DNA from: Salminus brasiliensis
Lineage: Eukaryota > Chordata > Actinopteri > Characiformes > Bryconidae
Direction of reading: 5' to 3'
DNA: 64,000 nt
Assembly: GCF_030463535.1 (NCBI RefSeq)
Contig: NC_132879.1
Span: 42,784,970 to 42,848,969, forward strand
Each line of letters starts with the position of its first letter. Within the stretch, counting starts at the first letter, position 1. Below are positions 1-9,900 of this stretch, piece by piece. Made by a program: the position numbers and the translations under genes. Under the pieces are notes generated by a model. It saw only the letters and a program-made list of their open reading frames with translations, ran no database searches and was not told the DNA's origin.

Positions 1-1630
1 TTATATTTGTGGGAGAATGTGTAATCGTTGAGTTTCAGACCTTGCGTTTTGTAAACTCTGGCGAGTTCCCCTTGTTTCTTCCAGACGTTGTGGTCGTGTG
101 TCAGACAGAGGATAAATGGCAGAAATGGTGTGAGAAGATGCTAACTAGCTAGCTAGAGTTAGCTAGCATTGCTAAAACGAAGGCGATGAAGGCGAGCTGA
201 ACTCTGCACAGCCTTCAGTCCTGACCCAGCTAAAGAGGGGTGATGAACTTTCTAGCTAGATGCAGGACAGGCTTGCATAGTGTCGCTAGATGGGTGCTCT
301 GAACGTTTAAAGCAGCGCAGAGTTTTCATTCCACAAACCCTGTTGACACCTGCTGAGATAGTAACTAGCTAGCAAGTCAGATGAGTGGAATATAGCTGCA
401 GTTTTAGAAGGGAACAGTCCTTCGTCTCTGCAAGTCTGACATATTTTACACTTAACACTGCAAGAGTTTGCCTTTATAGTTGTATAATACGTTATTATCT
501 GTAAATACGACTGCGTTAGTGCTGTAAAGATGCCCAAATAAACAGTGCATTAGCCATGATTTTTTATTCGACTTTTACAATTAAATTTAACATCTAATAA
601 GCTGTTTGTTGGTGTTATTCATTTTCCATACATTTTGTTTGTTTATATATTTTTGTGGGGTTTTTTGTTTTTGTTTATTGGTGTTCTGCGGTGGCAGACA
701 TGTATAGTTCCTGCCAGTGAATTTTAGCATGACACAGAAAATACCTTATTTAAATAAATACTTATTTATTATAGTCTCTCTGGAAAACAGCAAAGCATAC
801 TGTTCATTCATTCATATTCAGTGTTTGCATGCCCTTACTGTACAGCTTACAACTAATCTATTTAGGCCGGTGTGATTACACTACAACAGTAATTATAGTC
901 CTTTAGCAAGACTCCTAACTAGGGGTGCACCGATACCAAGTTTTCCTTACAGATGACGATACCAGATTTACAAGTATCTGCTGAGACTGATGCCAACTCT
1001 GACTTAAATACTTGATAGATGGCCATGCATCCTAAAGTTTATAGTGCTCCACTTTTATAGGTTGTACTTATAAGTGCTAATGTATCAGGCTCACTGCCAT
1101 TTATACTTAAAAACAGTGAAACATGTTCATGCCACTAGGGTAGATCACAATAATCAGTTCTACTGGCTTGCTAAAACTTTAGACAGCCAAAAATTCCCAT
1201 ATATGAATTTCAAGATGCATGCTCTGAAACAGCTTTTCCCTGGTGTCATTTTATGTGAAGATGGTCTCTACCAATACTGTCCGGTCATGTCCAAGCCTGT
1301 GTTTTTATTGTCTCTGTTTTGATAGTAGCTTTTAGCTGAATTAGGTCTATGTATCTTGTGCAAAGTGTCTGAAATCTACTGAGAAGTAGTTTGATATCCA
1401 TCTCCAATTCTGTTATAGAAATGAGATGTGGGCATATAATACTGGACAGTGGAATTAGACTTTCATGGTGTAACGATATGTAGGTTTATTAACATTACTT
1501 ACTGGTCTAAAGGGTTTGTAAAGAAGCAAATGCTACATGTCCTTTTCAGTAAACATTCAAATACAAAAAAAAGAAATGAGGTGATGCATCTTTAGTAAAA
1601 AATAAATAAATACATGTTAATTCATTTCAG
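1..1630. other. ndufa5 first intron or 5' region, with a hAT-like fragment
   Basis: No coding exon was found here. The left 300 bases are rich in GCTAGC/TAGCTAG words, which I often see near fish promoters, so the missing first exon of ndufa5 is probably just outside. From about 915, AGGGGTGCACCGATA starts an interspersed repeat of the kind that begins many fish hAT miniature elements. Its body at about 960-1060 is similar to 51115-51212 (shared wording: ATACCAACTCTGACT-like, then TATAGTGCTCCACTTTT). The open reading frames here (for example on the minus strand at 307-537) look like chance. Confidence 0.5.
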
Positions 1631-2615
1631 ACCACAGGACTGGTGGGACTTGCTGTTTCCACGAACCCACACCAGGTAAATGCTTAATTTTTTCAGTTGT
1701 TGTGTATATTGTTGCTGTAACGCAATAGCCTTATCTAAGCACATTTCTATTGATCCTCTTGTCATGACATTTCGACAAATGCAGATTATGTGACACATAA
1801 GTTAAAATCATGTGCCAGTTCCTGATTGTGCCAAAAAGCATATCTTAGTATTAAAACACAATGTAAGAGCAAACTGTTGAGCCTTTCTGTTATTCTTCCC
1901 CCAGAATCTCAAGGTTCTGTACACAAAGATTTTGGGTTCCCTCCAGACCATGCCCAAGGATGCTGCCTACAGGAAGTACACAGAGCAGCTGATCACTGAG
2001 AGATTCAACCATGTTAATACGGTAAGAAAACACCTACTTAGATATGTGGATATGCTACACAATTTAAATCACCTGTTAAATTAATGTCAATTAAATATGA
2101 TTTTTTTTAAATAATAAATGTAACTATATAGATTACAGACTGTAGACTGGACACCAAGAGGTATTTTATAGAGTTGGCACAATCAAATGAGTACTCTTGT
2201 GTGTGTTTTTGTTCCATTCGAATGCATTGAAATCTAGTTCCCCATCAGTAGAAGTAAATGTATGTAAAGCTTTTTATTTAATGCTTAATTTAATAAAAAT
2301 CATTTTTGTGGTACTCTGTAAAGGAGCCTGATGTGGAGACACTTGAAAAGAAAATTAACTGTGGCCAGATTGAGGAGGTCATCTCACAAGTAAGTAAAGA
2401 GTTTGACAGCCTCATTCAAGTGTTGGGTCTATAAAGAAACATTTTACATTTGTAATTATATGCTTGTGTTAATGTGAGTCTTTTGCATGTAATGTGTCTC
2501 TAATCTTGTGCAGGCCGAGTCCGAGCTTGCCTTGTGCAGGAAAATGGTGGAATGGAAACCATGGGAGCCGCTGATTGAAGAGGCCCCTGCAAACCAGTGG
2601 AAATGGCCAATCTAA
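1631..2615 (+). CDS. ndufa5: NADH dehydrogenase 1 alpha subcomplex subunit 5 (complex I accessory subunit), 3' part
   Basis: Four coding exons can be joined in phase 0: 1631-1675, 1905-2021, 2324-2389 and 2514-2615 (TAA stop at 2613). All have AG acceptors and GT donors. Together they encode 109 residues, starting [10 protein letters not shown] and ending NQWKWPI. The motifs [20 protein letters not shown] and the terminal QWKWPI are typical of NDUFA5, an accessory subunit of the matrix arm of mitochondrial respiratory complex I. The mammalian protein is 116 residues, so only about seven N-terminal residues are missing. They should sit in a tiny first exon that I could not find between 1 and 1630; it is probably left of the window. 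An AATAAA at 2711-2716 fits the polyadenylation site. No key residue looks damaged and the gene appears intact apart from the missing first exon. The family call is very secure. Confidence 0.95.
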
Positions 2616-2710
2616 AAGCTCATATTGAGGCTACGTTCGTAGTACACCATTTATGCTTACCATCAATGGGCTTATTTGTTCATAAGTTTTATTTATGTTT
2701 AAAAATGAGA

Positions 2711-2716
2711 AATAAA
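2711..2716 (+). terminator. ndufa5: Polyadenylation signal of ndufa5
   Basis: AATAAA lies 95 bases after the ndufa5 stop codon and is followed by a TG-rich tract, the usual downstream element. This is the first canonical hexamer after the stop. Confidence 0.75.
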
Positions 2717-2797
2717 CCCTGTGTAAATATAAAAATGCATGTGTAGCGGTCTAGATCATTTCAGCGTGTGTGAAAGTACAGTTGAAACCCATCTCAC

Positions 2798-2806
<9 letters not shown>

Positions 2807-2851
<45 letters not shown>
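2807..2851. repeat. (TG)n microsatellite
   Basis: An uninterrupted TG dinucleotide tract just downstream of the ndufa5 polyadenylation signal, preceded by a short ATATAT stretch. Confidence 0.95.
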
Positions 2852-2854
<3 letters not shown>

Positions 2855-3339
2855 GGTTTGGCGGTAAAAAGAGTTTCACAAATTATACCAATGCCAGTAT
2901 CCAGCCTCTATTCTAGCACTGAAGTCTGTCATCATTACTAAGATTGATACTGACCAGTGGCAGGAACAATGTGTTGCTGTATTTTGTATTTAGAAGTAGT
3001 ACAAATGCACACATTTCAGATTTAGAATTTAGTCTACCTTCACAAAACCTAACAAATTGTTTTAGGATTGTGGTGAAGAACTTTCTCCATTAAACCCAAG
3101 TTTATATGCTCACGCTGTGATGATCTGTATGCACATAAAAGCATGACGTAAATACATGAAAAATTAAAGCATTCATAACTGTTAAAAAATCAATATGGTT
3201 TCCAGGGCTTGTCTAGACTGATTTGTTTTATTGTTTGCGAACCTTTAATAATAGGCATGTTTGGAACATCTAAACAAGCCAGATTCATTTTAGAAACAGA
3301 TCATAGGAACTGCTGAAGCTACAATAGAGGGGACAAAAT

Positions 3340-3830
3340 GGTGCATACCAGGGAGTGTTTATCAATCATCCTTTAGCTTGTGTTGTGTTGTAGCCAGTGG
3401 CACTGGTTGCATTTCACTGATAGAGGGGGCAGAATTGATTCAATCAAATCGTAGTAAATTCTTGCAGTAATCACACTGTCTGAAATAAAAGCCGAAGATA
3501 AAAAGAGGATGGCTTCTACAGCAGGATAATGGACTACCTCAAGAGGTACAAGCTAAAGGTTTTGTCCTAGGCTTCACCGTCCCCCAACCTAAACATTACT
3601 GAAAATCTGTGGCTAGACCAAGAAATGAAAGAATTATTTGGCTTCTAAAAGTGCCTAGTAGTTTGATACCAAAAGTATTAAAAGCTGCAGTGCTTGCCAA
3701 ATGGGTGTTTCTAAGAACTGACCCTGAAGGGAGACAAAACTTGCTCTGTGTCCTCTCTTTGTTGTCATTTAAAACTGTAAAAGATGGAAATAATAAAGTA
3801 ATTTGGCTTTAAATGTTAAAATAACTAGAT
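3340..3830 (+). mobile_element. Tc1/mariner transposase relic
   Basis: Fragments of a Tc1-like transposase gene read on the plus strand. Near 3480-3610 the text corresponds to the catalytic part (KAEDKKRMASTAG-like, then a broken NLNITENLWLDQ, the equivalent of the SPDLNPIENLWxDL motif). Several frameshifts and an apparent internal deletion break the frame, and the second catalytic Asp region is mostly missing. It lies between ndufa5 and the ints13 promoter region. It is dead and has no complete frame. The superfamily call rests on the ENLW motif and its surroundings. Confidence 0.7.
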
Positions 3831-4139
3831 GCGATTTTTTTTTTTTACTCAATCAGATATTCACAGTAACATTTTTTAACCAGGTGTGCCCACACTTATG
3901 CCCATATATATGTATTTGTGTGTATATGGAATAATAAAATTAATAAAATAATAACAAGTATTATTATTGATAATAATAATAATATTAATATAATAAATAA
4001 AACGTGATTTATATTTATTAGTATACTTATTGGTTACATTTATTAAAATGATTAGGCAATATTTTGCTAACTTTCTTCTAAAACATTTTTATTAAATATT
4101 ATTCATATCATAATTAAACGTCACACAATTAAGCATCCA

Positions 4140-4900
4140 TTAGCATTTGTTGTGCGTCGACAGCAGTCCCAAAGCCTGACACTGCAGGAGCTGAACGGAA
4201 CCTAATAACAGCCCAGATCCGGATCAGGCGCCCCACGACTGCCTCCGCAATCCGGAACCATTCCAACGGTCTCTGCAGTCGCACGGACTTGTTTGCTCGT
4301 CTTCCCGATTAAGTGTAACGGCGCATCATGTCCTCTAGTTCACGGCTCCAAAGCTGAGCAACCCGCTTTTCTTAGATAAAACTGTTCCCATCGCCAGTAA
4401 AAGCCTGTCCGTCCCACACGTCGTCGTTTATCACACGGAATATACACAAGAGCCGCCATTTATATACGAGGAGACAAAACACAAGCGCTCCTGACCATGC
4501 TAAGCTAGTCAGCGGCTCTGGCTCTGCGACAGGAACCCAGCAGCCTCGTCAGATCAGCGGTAAACACACTCAGACACACACGCAGCACAGCACAGCACAG
4601 CAGCAGATCAGCGGTAAACCCCCCGAAATTTAAGCTCCAACCAGCACAAACACACACTGGACAGCACCAGGGTACAGTTTCACACACAACAGCCATCGAG
4701 CTTAGAGCTTAATGGTAGGATAGTTCAGGCAGTCGCTCAGACCTGCAGGTAGAAGCACAGCACCGCGCTCACCAGCTCACTGATTGTCTGAACCGTGGTT
4801 ACAACACACCACTCAACGCCATCGTCCTTGTTTATCGCATTCAGAGTCAAACCCTCACTCCACCACTTCGAGCTGTACTGCAAGAGACATCGCTAGATAA
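4140..4900 (+). promoter_or_regulatory. CpG-containing promoter-like region, probably ints13 5' end
   Basis: This stretch is clearly richer in G, C and CpG than the AT-rich sequence on both sides, and it lies about 1.3-2 kb upstream of the ints13 start codon. The first coding exon of ints13 is preceded by a splice acceptor (TTTGTACAG at about 6146), so an upstream noncoding exon is expected and this is the best candidate. A YY1-like GCCGCCATTT lies at about 4450. The 16-bp word CAGATCAGCGGTAAAC occurs twice (4550-4565 and 4604-4619). I could not fix a transcription start or a first-exon donor; CTGCAG followed by GTAGAA near 4745 is one option. Confidence 0.5.
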
Positions 4901-4940
4901 TTAAAACGAGGTCTAGATTAGATCTGGTCGGGTCTTGGTC

Positions 4941-5549
4941 TTTGTTTTGACGAGAAGTAGCGAACTGTTAGCTTTACAGTATGTCTGAGTCAAAAAGGAG
5001 CTAATGCTAGTAGGCTAAATCTAACTTTACGTCCTTCCTAGATGCACTAAAACAAATAAGTGTTTTTTTTTATTATTATTCGTCCAGATGTTAATTGTCC
5101 CACAAGACGACAGTTAGCTAGTGCTACAGTTGTGGTCGCAAGTTTACATGCACTCATTATAGACATCTATGGCAATGGTGATATTTGGGCTTTAAATCAT
5201 TTCTTTGAACAGTTCTTTATCTGGGGAACGTATGTAAAAACACCACACATGAGGTAAAAAAACCCCACCTAATTAAATTAAAATAAAATCTTAAAGTTTG
5301 GAAATGTCTTTTTTTTACCTTCTGTTACTTGTGTGGGGGCTATAGCTCACTCTATATAATCTCTAGATGTAGAAAAAAAATATTTTATGAATCTAGATGT
5401 TACTTTTCCTCAAGACTAACCAGCTAGCTACACTATCTCGCATGCCGCTTTGTGGACACCCCGTCTACAAAATGCATTCAGCCCACTTTAAGCAGTAGCA
5501 GATAAACATTAACATGTTGGCACCATGCCTAATGCCATGCATTGACTAG
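4941..5549. repeat. Local duplication, copy 1 (partner at 6741-7217)
   Basis: This segment and 6741-7217 share the same order of recognisable words: GAAGTAGCGAACTGTTAGCT, then ACAGTTAGCT with TAGTTGTGGT-type wording, GGTGATATTTGGGCT, AAGACTAACC, GCATTCAGCCCACTTTAAG, and finally TTGACTAGAGAGGTAAA. Copy 1 carries roughly 130 extra bases in its middle. Its right part is the end of the short Tc1-like element common in this window; that element continues to about 5700. Confidence 0.75.
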
Positions 5550-6001
5550 AGAGGTAAAAATCATGCTGTGGCGATCATCCAACATCCTTCCGCTCTTGGC
5601 ATTGGTAGAAAGCCTTCCCTGAACAGCACAGACATTTACTCCAACAAAAGCAGGATACACTTTTCTTTTATTACCAACACTTGGTTTGGTAAATCGCTAA
5701 ACAGTGCCTCAGACTAGCTCACAAGATATCAACGCCCTTCTACAAAACAAGAAACACTGTTACTTTTCACTGTTTTTATGTTTACTTTCATTTTAATTAT
5801 GTACTTGTGTCATATTCTTATTGCTGAGATAAATGGTTGTTGAATTATAATGTTCATCTAGACATTTCTAAAATATCCTACTGTTACGTTTTTCTCATCT
5901 AATGGCGTCCAGCCTCTGCTGCATTGTGCTGGATGTGAGGGGCTGCCACTATCCATGCCTTTAATAATTGGTATACCACAGTTTCGGTTTGATGCTGAAT
6001 A

Positions 6002-6061
6002 TTTAACTAATTTAGTACATTTTTTAACTAATTTAGTACATTTTTTAACTAATTTAGTAAT
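6002..6061. repeat. Three tandem copies of a 21-bp unit
   Basis: The unit TTAACTAATTTAGTACATTTT repeats with a period of 21 (its C falls at 6007, 6028 and 6049). It sits about 110 bases upstream of the ints13 start codon, in the 5' intron. Confidence 0.85.
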
Positions 6062-6171
6062 ATTTTTTTTTAGCTGATATTCTTAGAAAATGCCTCTTTG
6101 TAGTTCCCTTCTGACCTTGATATGAACTGTGTTTAACTTTGTACAGGTAATCAGTCTTGAGCACCAGCAAG

Positions 6172-6780
6172 ATGAAGATATTCTCAGTCTCGCACAAGAC
6201 CGTGTTCGTGGTCGACCACTGCCCCTACATGGCCGAGTCCAGCAGGCAGCAGATAGAATGCGACATGCTAACCAAGAGTCGAGCTCAGGGCGTGATCCCT
6301 TTAGCACCGGTCTCGAAATCTCTCTGGACCTGTGCTGTTGAATGCTCTATGGAGTATTGCCGCATTCTTTACGACATCTACCCTATGAGGAAACTTGTAA
6401 GATATATCAGATTTTATGATATTGGAACTGAATGGTGAACTGGTTCAGTGTGTTGTGTGCAGTGTTTTATTCAGCTTATACTTTCTTCCAGGTGAATTAC
6501 ATTGTTAGCGATTCCGAATTCCACATCCTGAATAATTGGAGACAGGAAAATCAGAGTGTTCAAGAGGTAAACTGTCTCAGCTTATGAAATCACCATATAG
6601 TGTTGTTACATGCTATAAATCAGGGGAGTTGTGCATGTTCAAGTTTCAAAGCTATGTTAGTCTAGTTGAAAGACGGCCATGAAGTCCCTTTTTGTTTTTT
6701 TGGAAATGAGAACAGTGCGTTAAACATGGACGGTTTAGTTTCTTCTTTTGACAAGAAGTAGCGAACTGTTAGCTTCACAC

Positions 6781-6827
<47 letters not shown>

Positions 6828-6906
6828 GAGTGTTTTTATGCATCCAGATATTAATTTTCCCACAAGACAACAGTTAGCTTTGTGCTATAGTTGTGGTTGC
6901 AAGATT

Positions 6907-6962
<56 letters not shown>

Positions 6963-9900
6963 CATTGACATGGCAGTGGTGATATTTGGGCTCAAAATAA
7001 TTTTTCTTACCGTTCTGGGGCAACGTACATCCAAAAAAATGTTGTTGTTTTTTGTGCATTTAGATGTTATTTTCCCACAAGACTAACCTTCTAGCTAGCA
7101 CTATCTAGTATCCTGTTTTGTCGACACCCCATTAACAGAATGCATTCAGCCCACTTTAAGTTGCACCCATTGCTGTTGGCACCATGCCTAATGCCATGTG
7201 TTGACTAGAGAGGTAAACAACTGTAATTGGTTACAGTTAATGGCTGCACTGGCAGCTGTAGGACCTCCCAACCCTCGTGAGGACCCAGAATGCTGCAGCA
7301 TCTTACATGGCCTGGTGGCAGCAGTGGAGTCACTTTGCAAGATTACAGAGTACCAGCATGAGTCTCGGACCTCTCTTATGGACATGGCGGACAGGGTGGC
7401 CAACAGGGGGCGCATCATCTGTCTCACTAATGCGAAAAGGTAAATAAACCGCAGATCTTGTATGTTGTGTTTTTTTTAGATGATATGAATGCTTGTTGAG
7501 ATACTATATATCTGTCAAAATGGAAGTTGCTAAGTATTACATCATTTATTTTCTTTTACATTCTGTCTGGAAAGGTTTGTTTCAGTTTAGACAGTTTTTA
7601 TATTTTGTGGGATGAGTAAAATGTAAAACATCCCATATGGAAATTATAGGTTAAGAATTGTGTTGTGTTTGTAATTAAAGCAGTAATTCATTGGTTGTAT
7701 GGTCATGGGGCATGTTACTGTTAGTTTACTGTTAAAACTATGATGGTGAAGGTGTGTCAACAGTTTAGCTTCCTCCTCACGTTTCCCAGAAAATAGCAGT
7801 GTATTGTTAAATGAATATTTGTGTCTGTCTTCCTCAGTGACACCCATGTGCGGATGCTGGAGGATTGTGTGCTGGAAACTATTCAGGAACAGAACAAGCT
7901 TGCCGCTGGATCTGACAGGTGTGTTGTGGGTAAAATATGTCACATTGAACATTGAAGTTTATTCTAGCTGTGTTCCATTTCCATTAGTACTGCTACCTGC
8001 TGTTTATCTTTCAGTATTTATGTAATGCTAACTGGCAGTTACTGGTACTCGTTCAAGATTAGTAATTGTCAGTATTTGTTTTGTGCAGGCTTATGCCTAT
8101 TCAGCAGTGTGAGCTGGTCCTGGTCCACATATACCCACAAGGAGATGACACGCTAGTATCAGACCGGCCAAAGAAAGAGGTGAGGTTAACCAGTGCAGAT
8201 TCAACTTGTGTTAAGGCTTGGATCTGGATTTGGCCCTCTCAGTTTTGTGACTAGTCTTTAACTTAATGTGTGCAGTTCAAAGCTTAAACTCCATGACATT
8301 TAGATAAATGACTACAGGGACATCAGAACCCAGATAAGAAAGAAGAGTCATAGAAACATAGGAAGAACTTGAGGATTACTGAAAAGTTGGAATCACTAGA
8401 GATGAATCAGGAAGTTATTGTAACCACTGAATACTGAGAAACACAAATATAAGTGAAAATAGATATTGGCTGTGTATGTGGCAAAATACTGACACATCAC
8501 TGCTAACTACACCATTTGCACAGAAGTGTTGAGACACCTGCTCATTTATTGTTTCTTCTAAAATCAAGGCTGTTAAGAGTTGATCCTGCTTTTGTTTGAG
8601 TGACTGTCTCTACAGTCCACAAACATTTGCTCATGTGTGTTAGTATTTAATTGTCCTAGTGGTAGCTGTTAGCATTTTCCACTCAGTAAAAGGTATTTTA
8701 AGGATGGGACACTGCTGTTTTGAAATATTGGATTTCACCTTAAAAGATATAGGTCCCAAACAATCTTGATTAGTCTAAAGGACAGCGAACAGTAATTGTT
8801 GACTTGTTGCTAAATATAAACCAACTTTCCCTCCCTGCTAATCTTCAGTTTTTGTCTGTGTCAGATCTCATCCATGCTGAGCAGCGAGGTACACAGTGTG
8901 CGTGCTGGGAGACACCTGGCCTCCAAACTAAACGTGCTGGTGCAGCAGCACTTTGACCTGGCCTCCACCACCATCACCAACATTCCTATGAAGGTGAGAT
9001 CTTCCATGTTTCCCATTCTTAAGTAGTTAGTAGCAGGTCATTCATACCACAAAAAATGACTCGGTCTCCTCATTTTCTATTGTATTCTTGTCCTTTTTTG
9101 GTTCTCACTTTCTTCTTGAGAAATTCTTCACCTGTATCTGGCTTGTATTCCTTATTTTTCCTCCCTTATTTGACCCTGTTCACAAGTTTCCTCAGTGGTG
9201 AACTTTAAGTATTAGTTGAATGTGTTTTTGTTCATGCATGTGAGATGCATTACAATGCATATTTAAAACATGCATTAGAAGCATTTATTTATCACTGAGG
9301 ACAAAGAATGCATAACTCTTTAAATATGCAGGAAACAAATGGCATACTCATGCCATAATATTACAGCACATGGGAATGCTGTAATGACTGCAAGTCCAAA
9401 GGCTTGACCAGTGACATTTATTTTATAATGTCATATACACTATATGTCCAGATGTTGACATCCCTTCTAATATATATAATTTTATTGCTGAGAGAGATGC
9501 AGAGTTTCTGTTGAGATGTATTGCCAGTAGAATAGGACTCTCTGGAGCAGATAAATACAAACTTATTGGCACCCTGCTTTGTGCCAGGCATGGGCAGGAG
9601 GACTATAAAGCTCCCAGCATTGAGCTGTGGAGCAGTTGAGCTGTATTCTCTGGAATGATCATCCACAATCCTGACCTTTATAACACTATTTTTGATGAAT
9701 GCAATCAAATTCTCAAAGCAAAAATCTAGAAGAAAGCCATCCCTGGACAGTAAGGACAGTTATTCCAACAAAAGCAGGATGACCTTTTTATTTATTTTTT
9801 TAATTGCTGAATAATCTATAAATAAGCAGTTGTCCCAATACTTTTGTCCATATAGTGTATATCTGGCCTCGCCTGCCCTTCAGTGTGTCGTAGCTTTAAG

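Noticed and set aside
115-130. ATGGCAGAAATGG as the ndufa5 start codon
   Set aside because: It runs into a stop after five codons and no donor follows in a frame that would give the expected short N-terminus before TTGLVG.
4505-4696. Minus-strand open frame beginning MAVVCETV as a divergent small gene
   Set aside because: Cys-rich translation of CACACA/GCACAG repeats in a promoter-like region; no splice signals or family match.
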